From Astyanax mexicanus (Eukaryota; Chordata; Actinopteri; Characiformes; Acestrorhamphidae), in assembly GCF_023375975.1 (NCBI RefSeq), contig NC_064410.1:25431501-25495500 (forward strand): a DNA stretch of 64,000 bases, given 5' to 3'. Positions 1-11,664 of this stretch are shown here, piece by piece. The position numbers were made by a program, and so were the translations under genes. Below the pieces are notes generated by a model. The model worked only from the letters and a program-made list of their open reading frames with translations. It was not told the DNA's origin and searched no databases. How positions within the stretch are numbered: position 1 is the first letter of the stretch; each line of letters starts with the position of its first letter.

Positions 1-2510
1 TTCGAAAAATTTTCGGATTAAAAAAAATTTGACCCAAAAAAAACTTCGAAAAATTTTCGGACCAAAAGACACTTCGAAAAATTTTGGGACCAAAAAAATT
101 CTGGACCAAAAAAATTTTCTCCCAAAAAAATATTCGAAAAATTTTGGGACCAAAAAAATTCTGGACCAAAAAAAATTTCGAAAATTTTCGGATTAAAAAA
201 AATTTTGACCCAAAAAAAACTTCGAAAAATTTTCGGACCAAAAAACACTTCAAAAAATTTTCGGACCAAAAAAATTCTGGACCAAAAAAAGTTTCTCCCA
301 AAAAAAAATTCGAAAAATTTTGGGACCAAAAAAATTCTGGACCAAAAAAAATTTCGAAAATTTTCGGATTAAAAAAATTTTCACCCCAAAACAACGTCGA
401 AAAATTTTCGGACCAAAAAATTTTGGACCAAAAAAAAGTTCGAAAAATTTTGGGGCCAAAAAAATTTTGAGCCAAAAAAAAATTTAGAAAAATTTTGGGA
501 CCAAAAAAATTTTGAGCCAAAAAAAACTTCGAAAAATTTTGGGACCAAAAAAATTTTGACCCAAAAAAAAATTCGAACATTTTTGGGACCAAAAAAATTT
601 TGAGCCAAAAAAAAGTTCGAAAAAATTTTGACCCAAAAAAATTTTGAGCCAAAAAATATTTGAAAAATTTTGGGACCAAAAAAATTTTGACCCAAAAAAA
701 ACTTCGAAAAATTTTCGGACCAAAAAAATTTTCACCCAAAAAAAACTTCGAAAAATATTGGGACCAAAAAAATTCTGGACCAAAAAAAAATTCGAAAAAT
801 TTTCACCCAAAAAAAACTTCGAAATATTTTCGGACCAAAAAATTTTGGACCAAAAAAATTTTGGACCAAAACATTTTTGGACCAAAAAAAACTTTGAAAA
901 ATTTTGGGACCAAAAAAAAATTTGACCCAAAAAAAACTTCGAACATTTTTGGGACCAAAAAAATTTTGAGCCAAAAAAAAGTTCGAAAAAATTTTGACCC
1001 AAAAAAATTTTGAGCCAAAAAATATTTGAAAAATTTTGGGACCAAAAAAATTTTGACCCAAAAAAAACTTCGAAAAATTTTGGGACCAAAAAAAATTTGA
1101 CCCAAAAAAAAGTTCGAAAAATTTTGGGACCAAAAAATTTTGGACCAAAACAATTTTGGACCAAAAAAAACTTCGAAAAATTTTTGGACTAAAAAAATTT
1201 TCACCCAAAAAAAACTTCGAAAAATTTTCGGACCAAAAAAATTTTCACCCAAAAAAAACTTCGAAAAATATTGGGACCAAAAAAATTCTGGACCAAAAAA
1301 AAATTCGAAAAATTTTCACCCAAAAAAAACTTCGAAATATTTTCGGACCAAAAAATTTTGGACCAAAAAAATTTTGGACCAAAACATTTTTGGACCAAAA
1401 AAAACTTCGAAAAATTTTGGGACCAAAAAAAAATTTGACCCAAAAAAAACTTCGAAAAATTTTCGGAACAAAACATTTTGACCCAAAAAAAACTTCGAAA
1501 AATTTTCGGACCAAAAAAATTTTCACCCAAAAAAAACTTCGAAAAAATTTTGACCCAAAAAAATTTTGAGCCCAAAAATATTTGAAAAATTTTCGGACCA
1601 AAAAAATTTTGACCCAAAAAAAACTTCGAAAAATTTTGGGACCAAAAAAAATTTGACCCAAAAAAAAGTTCGATAAATTTTGGGACCAAAAAAATTTTGA
1701 CCCAAAAAAAAATTAGAAAAATTTTGGGACCAAAAAAATTTTGACCCAAAAAAAAGTACGAAAAAATTTTGACCCAAAAAAATTTTGAGCCAAAAAATAT
1801 TTGAAAAATTTTGGGACCAAAAAAAATTTGACCCAGAAAAAAGTTCGAAAAATTTTGGGACCAAAAAATTTTGGACCAAAACAATTTTGGACCAAAAAAA
1901 ACTTCGAAAAATTTTTGGACTAAAAAAATTTTCACCCAAAAAAAACTTCGAAAAATTTTCGGACCAATAAAATTTTCACCCAAAAAAAACTTCGAAAAAT
2001 ATTGGGACCAAAAAAATTCTGGACCAAAAAAAAATTCGAAAAATTTTCACCCAAAAAAAACTTCGAAATATTTTCGGACCAAAAAATTTTGGACCAAAAA
2101 AATTTTGGACCAAAACATTTTTGGACCAAAAAAAACTTCGAAAAATTTTGGGACCAAAAAAAAATTTGACCCAAAAAAAACTTCGAAAAATTTTCGGAAC
2201 AAAAAATTTTGACCCAAAAAAAACTTCGAAAAATTTTCGGACCAAAAAAATTTTCACCCAAAAAAAACTTCGAAAAAATTTTGACCCAAAAAAATTTTGA
2301 GCCCAAAAATATTTGAAAAATTTTCGGACCAAAAAAATTTTGACCCAAAAAAAACTTCGAAAAATTTTGGGACCAAAAAAAATTTGACCCAAAAAAAAGT
2401 TCGATAAATTTTGGGACCAAAAAAATTTTGACTCAAAAAAAAATTAGAAAAATTTTGGGACCAAAAAAATTTTGACCCAAAAAAAAGTTCGAAAAAATTT
2501 TGACCCAAAA
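1..2510. repeat. Block A: diverged monomers (CGGACC / CTGGACC / CACCC type)
   Basis: This block is told apart by TTTTCGGACC, TTCTGGACC and TTTTCACCC cores and by mostly CTTCGA rather than GTTCGA junctions. It also has runs of half-units such as TTTTGGACC-A7-TTTTGGACC near 841-890, 1,355-1,400 and 2,085-2,125. These forms are rare or absent in the rest of the window. Single-base variants are denser here than elsewhere, as expected near the edge of an array or in an older part, but the edge itself is not in view. There is no gene: short plus and minus reading frames here are periodic translations of the monomer. Confidence 0.8.
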
Positions 2511-2540
2511 AAAATTTGAGCAAAAAAAAATTTGAAAAAT
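1081..2540. repeat. 731-bp tandem higher-order duplication (two copies)
   Basis: Copies at about 1,081-1,811 and 1,812-2,540 match in order and in rare variants. GATAAATTTTGGG at 1,672 recurs at 2,403; the AAACAATTTTGG block near 1,147 recurs near 1,878; the AAACATTTTTGG block near 1,382 recurs near 2,113. All are offset by 731 bp, about 16.6 monomers. Part of the same module also lies upstream (around 720-1,010) at an offset of about 513 bp, so this is a remnant of a longer higher-order array. Edges are judged by eye to about one monomer. Confidence 0.85.
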
Positions 2541-3424
2541 TTTGGGACCAAAAAAATTTTGAGCCAAAAAAAAAGTGCGAAAAAATTTTGACCCAAAAAA
2601 ATTTTGACCCAAAAAAAATTTTTTCAAAGTTCGAAAAATTTTGGGACCAAAAAAATTTTGACCAAAAAAAAAGTTCGAAAAATTTTGGGACCAAAAAAAT
2701 TTTGACCCAAGAAAAAGTTCTAAAAATTTTGAGACCAAAAAAATTTTGACCCAAAAAAAAGTTCGAAAAAAATTTGAGCCAAAAAAATTTTGAGCCAAAA
2801 AAAAAGTTCGAAAAATTTTGGGACCAAAAAAATTTTGACCCAAAAGAAACTTCGAAAAATTTTTTGGACCAAAAAAATTTTGACCCAAAAAAAAATTCGA
2901 AAAATTTTGGAACCAAAAAAATTTTGAGCCAAAAAAAAGTTCGAAAAAATTTTGACCCAAAAACATTTTGAGCCAAAAAATATTTGGAAAATTTTGGGAC
3001 CAAAAAAATTTTGACCAAAAAAAAGTTCGAAAAATTTTGGGACCAAAAAAATTTTGACCAAAAAAAAAGTTTGAAAAATTTTGGGACGAAAAAAAATTTA
3101 GACAAAAAAAAAAGTTCGAAAAATTTTGGGACCAAAAAAATTTTGACCCAAAAAAAAAATTCGAAAAATTTTGGTACCAAAAAAATTTTGAGCCAAAAAA
3201 AACTTCGAAAAATTTTGGGACCAAAAAAATTTTGACCCAAAAAAAAATTCGAAAATTTTTGGGACCAAAAAAAATTTGAGCCAAAAAAAACTTCGAAAAA
3301 ATTTTGACCCAAAAAAAAAGTTCGAAAAATTTTGGGACCAAAAAAATTTTGACCAAAAAAAAAGTTCGAAAAATTTTGGGACCAAAAAAATTTTGACCCA
3401 AAAAAAACTTCGAAAAATTTTGGG

Positions 3425-4083
3425 ACCAAAAAAATTTTGACCCAAAAAAAAGTTCGAAAAATTTTGGGACCAAAAAAATTTTGACCCAAAAAAAACTTCG
3501 AAAAATTTTGGGACCAAAAAAATTTTGACCCAAAAAAAAGTTCGAAAAAATTTTGACCCAAAAAAATTTTGAGCAAAAAAAAATTTGAAAAATTTTGGGA
3601 CCAAAAAAATTTTGACCGAAAAAATTTTTTTTCAAAGTTCGAAAAATTTTGGGACCAAAAAAATTTTGACCAAAAAAAAAGTTCAAAAAATTTTGGGACC
3701 AAAAAACTTTTGACCCAAAAAAAAGTTCTAAAAATTTTGAGACCAAAAAAATTTTGACCCAAAAAAAAGTTCGAAAAATTTTGGGACCAAAAAAATTTTG
3801 ACCCAAAAAAAACTTCGAAAAATTTTGGGACCAAAAAAATTTTGACCCAAAAAAAAGTTCGAAAAAATTTTGACCCAAAAAAATTTTGAGCAAAAAAAAA
3901 TTTGAAAAATTTTGGGACCAAAAAAATTTTGACCGAAAAAATTTTTTTTCAAAGTTCGAAAAATTTTGGGACCAAAAAAATTTTGACCAAAAAAAAAGTT
4001 CAAAAAATTTTGGGACCAAAAAACTTTTGACCCAAAAAAAAGTTCTAAAAATTTTGAGACCAAAAAAATTTTGACCCAAAAAA
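3425..4083. repeat. 317-bp tandem duplication
   Basis: Copies at about 3,425-3,741 and 3,742-4,083 share the T-run/CAAAGTTCG junction (3,625 and 3,942), the GTTCAAAAAATTTTGGGACC monomer, an AAACTTTTGACCC unit and the GTTCTAAAAATTTTGAGACC monomer, all offset by 317 bp (about 7.2 monomers). The copies look essentially identical, suggesting a late event. Confidence 0.85.
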
Positions 4084-5019
4084 AACTTCGAAAAATTTTG
4101 GGACCAAAAAAAATTTGACCCAAAAAAAAATTAGAAAAATTTTGGGACCAAAAAAATTTTGACCCAAAAAAAATTAGAAAAATTTTGGGACCAAAAAAAT
4201 TTTGACCCAAAAAAAAGTTCGAAAAAATTTTGACCCAAAAAAATTTTGAGCAAAAGAAAATTTGAAAAATTTTGGGACCAAAAAAATTTTGAGCCAAAAA
4301 AAAAGTGCGAAAAAATTTTGAACCAAAAAAAAATTTTTCAAAGTTCGAAAAATTTTGGGACCAAAAAAATTTTGAGCCAAAAAAAAAGTTCGAAAAATTT
4401 TGGGACCAAAAAAATTTTGACCCAAAAAAAACTTCGAAAAATTTTGGGACCAAAAAAATTTTGACCCAAAAAAAAGGTCGAAAAATTTTGGGACCAAAAA
4501 AATTTTGACCCAAAAAAAACTTCGAAAAATTTTGGGACCAAAAAAATTTTGAGCAAAAAAAAATTTGAAAAATTTTGGGACCAAAAAAATTTTGAGCCAA
4601 AAAAAAAGTTCGAAAAATTTTGGGACCAAAAAAATTTTGACACAAAAAAAAGTTCGATAAAAATTTTGGGACGAAAAAAAATTTTGAGCCAAAAAAAAGT
4701 GCGAAAAAATTTTGAGCCCAAAAATTTTTGACCCAAAAAAAAATTTTTCAAAGTTCGAAAAATTTTGGGACCAAAAAAATTTTGACCGAAAAAAAGTTCG
4801 AAAAAATTTTGAGCCAAAAAAATTTTGAGCCAAAAAAAAGTTCGAAAAATTTTGGGGCCAAAAACATTTTGACCAAAAAAAAGTTGGAAAAATTTTGGGA
4901 CCAAAAAAATTTTGACCCAAAAAAAAGTTCGAAAAATTTTGGGGCCAAAAACATTTTGACCAAAAAAAAGTTGGAAAAATTTTGGGACCAAAAAAATTTT
5001 GACCCAAAAAAAATTTCTA

Positions 5020-5134
5020 AAAATTTTTTTGGTCCCAAAATTTTTCGAATTTTTTTTTTAGGTCAAAATTTTTTTGGTCCCAAAATTTTGACCTAAAAAA
5101 AAAATTCGAAAAATTTTGGGACCAAAAAAATTTT
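5020..5134. repeat. Fold-back 1: perfect inverted repeat, 53-bp stem, 9-nt loop
   Basis: Bases 5,020-5,072 are the exact reverse complement of 5,082-5,134, with 5,073-5,081 as loop; I paired them base by base. The left arm reads in the minus orientation (TTTTTTTGGTCCC, then CGAA, T10 and AGGTC). The right arm is the usual orientation (GACCT, A10, TTCG, then GGGACC). Pairing stops at 5,019/5,135. The stem contains a full TTCGAA palindrome and a GGGACC core. This is a strand switch in an otherwise head-to-tail array. Confidence 0.93.
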
Positions 5135-6753
5135 GACCCCCAAAAAGTTCGAAAAATTTTGACCCAAAAAAATTTTGAGCAAAAAAAAATTTGAAAAATT
5201 TTGGGACCAAAAAAATTTTGACCCAAAGAAAACTTCAAAAAAATTTTGACCAAAAAAAAAGTTCGAAAAATTTTGGGACCAAAACAATTTTGAGCCAAAA
5301 AAATTTTGAGCCAAAAAAAAGTTCGAAAAAAATTTGAGCCAAAAAAATTTTGAGCCAAAAAAAAGTTCGAAAAATTTTGGGACCAAAAAACATTTTGACC
5401 CAAAAAAAACTTCGAAAAATTTTGGGATCAAAAAAATTTTGACCCAAAAAAAAATTTGAAAAATTTTGGGACCAAAAAAATTTTGACCCAAAGAAAACTT
5501 CCAAAAAATTTTGACCAAAAAAAAAGTTCGAAAAATTTTGGGACCAAAACAATTTTGAGACAAAAAAATTTTGAGCCAAAAAAAAGTTCGAAAAAAATTT
5601 GAGCCAAAAAAATTTTGAGCCAAAAAAAAAGTTCGAAAAATTTTGGGATCAAAAAAATTTTGACCCAAAAAAAAGTTCGATAAAAATTTTGAGCCAAAAA
5701 AAAAGTTCGAAAAATTTTGGGACCAAAAAAATTTTGACACAAAAAAAAGTTCGATAAAAATTTTGGGACGAAAAAAAATTTTGAGCCAAAAAAAAGTGCG
5801 AAAAAATTTTGAGCCCAAAAATTTTTGACCCAAAAAAAAATTTTTCAAAGTTCGAAAAATTTTGGGACCAAAAAAATTTTGACCGAAAAAAAGTTCGAAA
5901 AAATTTTGAGCCAAAAAAAATTTGAGCCAAAAAAAAATTCGAAAATTTTTGGGACCAAAAAAAATTTGAGCCAAAAAAAACTTCGAAAAAATTTTGACCC
6001 AAAAAAAAAGTTCGAAAAATTTTGGGACCAAAAAAATTTTGACCAAAAAAAAAGTTCGAAAAATTTTGGGACCAAAAAAATTTTGACCCAAAAAAAACTT
6101 CGAAAAATTTTGGGACCAAAAAAATTTTGACCCAAAAAAAAGTTCGAAAAATTTTGGGACCAAAAAAATTTTGACCCAAAAAAAACTTCGAAAAATTTTG
6201 GGACCAAAAAAATTTTGACCCAAAAAAAAGTTCGAAAAAATTTTGACCCAAAAAAATTTTGAGCAAAAAAAAATTTGAAAAATTTTGGGACCAAAAAAAT
6301 TTTGACCGAAAAATTTTTTTTTCAAAGTTCGAAAAATTTTGGGACCAAAAAAATTTTGACCAAAAAAAAAGTTCAAAAAATTTTGGGACCAAAAAACTTT
6401 TGACCCAAAAAAAAGTTCTAAAAATTTTGAGACCAAAAAAATTTTGACCCAAAAAAAACTTCGAAAAATTTTGGGACCAAAAAAAATTTGACCCAAAAAA
6501 AAATTCGAAAAATTTTGGGACCAAAAAAATTTTGACCCAAAAAAAATTAGAAAAATTTTGGGACCAAAAAAATTTTGACCCAAAAAAAAGTTCGAAAAAA
6601 TTTTGACCCAAAAAAATTTTGAGCAAAAGAAAATTTGAAAAATTTTGGGACCAAAAAAATTTTGAGCCAAAAAAAAAGTGCGAAAAAATTTTGAACCAAA
6701 AAAAAATTTTTCAAAGTTCGAAAAATTTTGGGACCAAAAAAATTTTGAGCCAA

Positions 6754-7919
6754 AAAAAAAGTTCGAAAAATTTTGGGACCAAAAAAATTTTGACCCAAAA
6801 AAAGCTTCGAAAAATTTTGGGACCAAAAAAATTTTGACCCAAAAAAAAGGTCGAAAAATTTTGGGACCAAAAAAATTTTGACCCAAAAAAAACTTCGAAA
6901 AATTTTGGGACCAAAAAAATTTTGAGCAAAAAAAAATTTGAAAAATTTTGGGACCAAAAAAATTTTGAGCCAAAAAAAAAGTTCGAAAAATTTTGGGACC
7001 AAAAAAATTTTGACACAAAAAAAAGTTCGATAAAAATTTTGGGACGAAAAAAAATTTTGAGCCAAAAAAAAGTGCGAAAAAATTTTGAGCCCAAAAATTT
7101 TTGACCCAAAAAAAAATTTTTCAAAGTTCGAAAAATTTTGGGACCAAAAAAATTTTGACCGAAAAAAAGTTCGAAAAAATTTTGAGCCAAAAAAATTTTG
7201 AGCCAAAAAAAAGTTCGAAAAATTTTGGGGCCAAAAACATTTTGACCAAAAAAAAGTTGGAAAAATTTTGGGACCAAAAAAATTTTGACCCAAAAAAAAG
7301 TTCGAAAAATTTTGGGGCCAAAAACATTTTGACCAAAAAAAAAGTTCGAAAAATTTTGGGACCAAAAAAATTTTGACCCAAAAAAAGCTTCGAAAAATTT
7401 TGGGACCAAAAAAATTTTGACCCAAAAAAAAGGTCGAAAAATTTTGGGACCAAAAAAATTTTGACCCAAAAAAAACTTCGAAAAATTTTGGGACCAAAAA
7501 AATTTTGAGCAAAAAAAAATTTGAAAAATTTTGGGACCAAAAAAATTTTGAGCCAAAAAAAAAGTTCGAAAAATTTTGGGACCAAAAAAATTTTGACACA
7601 AAAAAAAGTTCGATAAAAATTTTGGGACGAAAAAAAATTTTGAGCCAAAAAAAAGTGCGAAAAAATTTTGAGCCCAAAAATTTTTGACCCAAAAAAAAAT
7701 TTTTCAAAGTTCGAAAAATTTTGGGACCAAAAAAATTTTGACCGAAAAAAAGTTCGAAAAAATTTTGAGCCAAAAAAATTTTGAGCCAAAAAAAAGTTCG
7801 AAAAATTTTGGGGCCAAAAACATTTTGACCAAAAAAAAGTTGGAAAAATTTTGGGACCAAAAAAATTTTGACCCAAAAAAAAGTTCGAAAAATTTTGGGG
7901 CCAAAAACATTTTGACCAA
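6754..7919. repeat. 583-bp tandem duplication
   Basis: Copies at about 6,754-7,336 and 7,337-7,919. A rare AAGCTT (HindIII) variant at 6,802-6,807 recurs at 7,385-7,390. The AAGGTCG monomer, the GATAAAAATTTTGGGACG unit, the TTTTTCAAAG junction and two GGGGCC/ACATTTTGACC units follow in the same order with the same offset. The module at 4,430-5,000 is another relative, 2,956 bp before the second copy. Confidence 0.85.
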
Positions 7920-7975
7920 AAAAAAGTTGGAAAAATTTTGGGACCAAAAAAATTTTGACCCAAAAAAAATTTCTA

Positions 7976-8090
7976 AAAATTTTTTTGGTCCCAAAATTTT
8001 TCGAATTTTTTTTTTAGGTCAAAATTTTTTTGGTCCCAAAATTTTGACCTAAAAAAAAAATTCGAAAAATTTTGGGACCAAAAAAATTTT
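7976..8090. repeat. Fold-back 2: perfect inverted repeat, 53-bp stem, 9-nt loop
   Basis: Arms 7,976-8,028 and 8,038-8,090, loop 8,029-8,037. The sequence is identical to fold-back 1 and sits 2,956 bp from it in a matching context (CTAAAAA on the left, GACCCCC-A5-GTTCG on the right), so both descend from one inversion event. Confidence 0.92.
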
Positions 8091-9072
8091 GACCCCCAAA
8101 AAGTTCGAAAAATTTTGACCCAAAAAAATTTTGAGCAAAAAAAAATTTTAAAAATTTTGGGACCAAAAAAATTTTGACCCAAAGAAAACTTCAAAAAAAT
8201 TTTGACCAAAAAAAAAGTTCGAAAAATTTTGGGACCAAAACAATTTTGAGCCAAAAAAATTTTGAGCCAAAAAAAAGTTCGAAAAAAATTTGAGCCAAAA
8301 AAATTTTGAGCCAAAAAAAAGTTCGAAAAATTTTGGGACCAAAAAACATTTTGACCCAAAAAAAACTTCGAAAAATTTTGGGATCAAAAAAATTTTGACC
8401 CAAAAAAAAATTTGAAAAATTTTGGGACCAAAAAAATTTTGACCCAAAGAAAACTTCCAAAAAATTTTGACCAAAAAAAAAGTTCGAAAAATTTTGGGAC
8501 CAAAACAATTTTGAGACAAAAAAATTTTGAGCCAAAAAAAAGTTCGAAAAAAATTTGAGCCAAAAAAATTTTGAGCCAAAAAAAAAGTTCGAAAAATTTT
8601 GGGATCAAAAAAATTTTGACCCAAAAAAAAGTTCGATAAAAATTTTGAGCCAAAAAAAAAGTTCGAAAAATTTTGGGACCAAAAAAATTTTGACACAAAA
8701 AAAAGTTCGATAAAAATTTTGGGACGAAAAAAAATTTTGAGCCAAAAAAAAGTGCGAAAAAATTTTGAGCCCAAAAATTTTTGACCCAAAAAAAAATTTT
8801 TCAAAGTTCGAAAAATTTTGGGACCAAAAAAATTTTGACCGAAAAAAAGTTCGAAAAAATTTTGAGCCAAAAAAATTTTGAGCCAAAAAAAAGTTCGAAA
8901 AATTTTGGGGCCAAAAACATTTTGACCAAAAAAAAGTTGGAAAAATTTTGGGACCAAAAAAATTTTGACCCAAAAAAAAGTTCGAAAAATTTTGGGGCCA
9001 AAAACATTTTGACCAAAAAAAAGTTGGAAAAATTTTGGGACCAAAAAAATTTTGACCCAAAAAAAATTTCGA

Positions 9073-9187
9073 AAAATTTTTTTGGTCCCAAAATTTTTCG
9101 AATTTTTTTTTTAGGTCAAAATTTTTTTGGTCCCAAAATTTTGACCTAAAAAAAAAATTCGAAAAATTTTGGGACCAAAAAAATTTT
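9073..9187. repeat. Fold-back 3: perfect inverted repeat, 53-bp stem, 9-nt loop
   Basis: Arms 9,073-9,125 and 9,135-9,187, loop 9,126-9,134, exactly 1,097 bp after fold-back 2. The left flank has CGAAAAA where folds 1 and 2 have CTAAAAA. This matches fold-back 4 and suggests the CTAAAAA form is the derived one. Confidence 0.92.
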
Positions 9188-11664
9188 GACCCCCAAAAAG
9201 TTCGAAAAATTTTGACCCAAAAAAATTTTGAGCAAAAAAAAATTTGAAAAATTTTGGGACCAAAAAAATTTTGACCCAAAGAAAACTTCAAAAAAATTTT
9301 GACCAAAAAAAAGTTCGAAAAATTTTGGGACCAAAACAATTTTGAGCCAAAAAAATTTTGAGCCAAAAAAAAGTTCGAAAAAAATTTGAGCCAAAAAAAT
9401 TTTGAGCCAAAAAAAAGTTCGAAAAATTTTGGGACCAAAAAACATTTTGACCCAAAAAAAACTTCGAAAAATTTTGGGATCAAAAAAATTTTGACCCAAA
9501 AAAAAATTTGAAAAATTTTGGGACCAAAAAAATTTTGACCCAAAGAAAACTTCCAAAAAATTTTGACCAAAAAAAAAGTTCGAAAAATTTTGGGACCAAA
9601 ACAATTTTGAGCCAAAAAAATTTTGAGCCAAAAAAAAGTTCGAAAAAAATTTGAGCCAAAAAAATTTTGAGCCAAAAAAAAAGTTCGAAAAATTTTGGGA
9701 TCAAAAAAATTTTGACCCAAAAAAAACTTCGAAAAATTTTGGGACCAAAAAAATTTTGAGCAAAAAAAAATTTGAAAAATTTTGGGACCAAAAAAATTTT
9801 GAGCCAAAAAAAAAGTTCGAAAAATTTTGGGACCAAAAAAATTTTGACCCAAAAAAAAGTTCGAAAAATTTTGGGACAAAAAAAAATTTTGAGCCAAAAA
9901 AAAGTGCGAAAAAATTTTGACCCAAAAACATTTTGAGCCAAAAAATATTTGGAAAATTTTGGGACCAAAAAAATTTTGACCAAAAAAAAGTTCGAAAAAT
10001 TTTGGGACCAAAAAAATTTTGACCAAAAAAAAAGTTTGAAAAATTTTGGGACGAAAAAAAATTTAGACAAAAAAAAAAGTTGGAAAAATTTTGGGACCAA
10101 AAAAATTTTGACCCAAAAAAAAAATTCGAAAAATTTTGGTACCAAAAAAATTTTGAGCCAAAAAAAACTTCGAAAAATTTTGGGACCAAAAAAATTTTGA
10201 CCCAAAAAAAAATTCGAAAATTTTTGGGACCAAAAAAAATTTGAGCCAAAAAAAACTTCGAAAAAATTTTGACCCAAAAAAAAAGTTCGAAAAATTTTGG
10301 GACCAAAAAAATTTTGACCAAAAAAAAAGTTCGAAAAATTTTGGGACCAAAAAAATTTTGACCCAAAAAAAACTTCGAAAAATTTTGGGACCAAAAAAAT
10401 TTTGACCCAAAAAAAAGTTCGAAAAATTTTGGGACCAAAAAAATTTTGACCCAAAAAAAAGTTCGAAAAATTTTGGGACCAAAAAAATTTTGACCGAAAA
10501 AATTTTTTTTCAAAGTTCGAAAAATTTTGGGACCAAAAAAATTTTGACCAAAAAAAAAGTTTGAAAAATTTTGGGACCAAAAAAATTTTGACCCAAAAAA
10601 AAGTTCTAAAAATTTTGAGACCAAAAAAATTTTGACCCAAAAAAAACTTCGAAAAATTTTGGGACCAAAAAAAATTTGACCCAAAAAAAAATTCGAAAAA
10701 TTTTGGGACCAAAAAAATTTTGACCCAAAAAAAATTAGAAAAATTTTGGGACCAAAAAAATTTTGACCCAAAAAAAAGTTCGAAAAAATTTTGACCCAAA
10801 AAAATTTTGAGCAAAAGAAAATTTGAAAAATTTTGGGACCAAAAAAATTTTGAGCCAAAAAAAAAGTGCGAAAAAATTTTGAACCAAAAAAAAATTTTTC
10901 AAAGTTCGAAAAATTTTGGGACCAAAAAAATTTTGAGCCAAAAAAAAAGTTCGAAAAATTTTGGGACCAAAAAAATTTTGACCAAAAAAAAAGTTTGAAA
11001 AATTTTGGGACCAAAAAAATTTTGACCCAAAAAAAACTTCGAAAAATTTTGGGACCAAAAAAATTTTGACCCAAAAAAAAGTTCGAAAAATTTTGGGACC
11101 AAAAAAATTTTGACCCAAAAAAAACTTCGAAAAATTTTGGGACCAAAAAAATTTTGAGCAAAAAAAAATTTGAAAAATTTTGGGACCAAAAAAATTTTGA
11201 GCCAAAAAAAAAGTTCGAAAAATTTTGGGACCAAAAAAATTTTGACACAAAAAAAGTTCGATAAAAATTTTGGGACGAAAAAAAATTTTGAGCCAAAAAA
11301 AAGTGCGAAAAAATTTTGAGCCCAAAAATTTTTGACCCAAAAAAAAATTTTTCAAAGTTCGAAAAATTTTGGGACCAAAAAAATTTTGACCGAACAAAAG
11401 TTCGAAAAAATTTTGAGCCAAAAAAATTTTGAGCCAAAAAAAAGTTCGAAAAATTTTGGGGCCAAAAACATTTTGACCAAAAAAAAGTTGGAAAAATTTT
11501 GGGACCAAAAAAATTTTGACCCAAAAAAAAGTTCGAAAAATTTTGGGGCCAAAAACATTTTGACCAAAAAAAAGTTGGAAAAATTTTGGGACCAAAAAAA
11601 TTTTGACCCAAAAAAAATTTCGAAAAATTTTTTTGGTCCCAAAATTTTTCGAATTTTTTTTTTA

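Larger units (their letters stand above)
7544..9725. repeat. 1,097-bp tandem duplication containing a fold-back
   Basis: Copies at about 7,544-8,640 and 8,641-9,725. Each contains GATAAAAATTTTGGGACG, the TTTTTCAAAG junction, two GGGGCC units, the inverted segment with its 53-bp-stem hairpin, the GACCCCC unit and the AAACAATTTTGAG units in the same order. Differences are few: for example CTAAAAA at 7,973-7,979 against CGAAAAA at 9,070-9,076 beside the hairpin, and one A fewer near 9,305. The inversion was therefore copied along with its surroundings. Confidence 0.85.

Noticed and set aside
2619..2632. Insertion at the T-run/CAAAGTTCG junction
   Set aside because: It looks like foreign sequence at first, but it is a monomer variant with extra T and a CAAA step. 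It recurs in the same context many times, so it is a family marker and not an insertion.
4728..5096. Plus-strand open frames of 60-150 codons rich in Lys, ending in KKF
   Set aside because: TGA in TTTTGACCC closes each plus frame about every three monomers; the longer ones only reflect local length variants. The plus frames ending at 5,096, 8,052 and 9,149 and the one at 11,332-11,778 read through the flipped segments, which is why their ends look like minus-strand peptide.
5020..5134. Rho-independent terminator
   Set aside because: A stem followed by A or T runs could resemble one, but the stem is 53 bp, AT-rich and composed of satellite units in a eukaryote-type array with no gene upstream.
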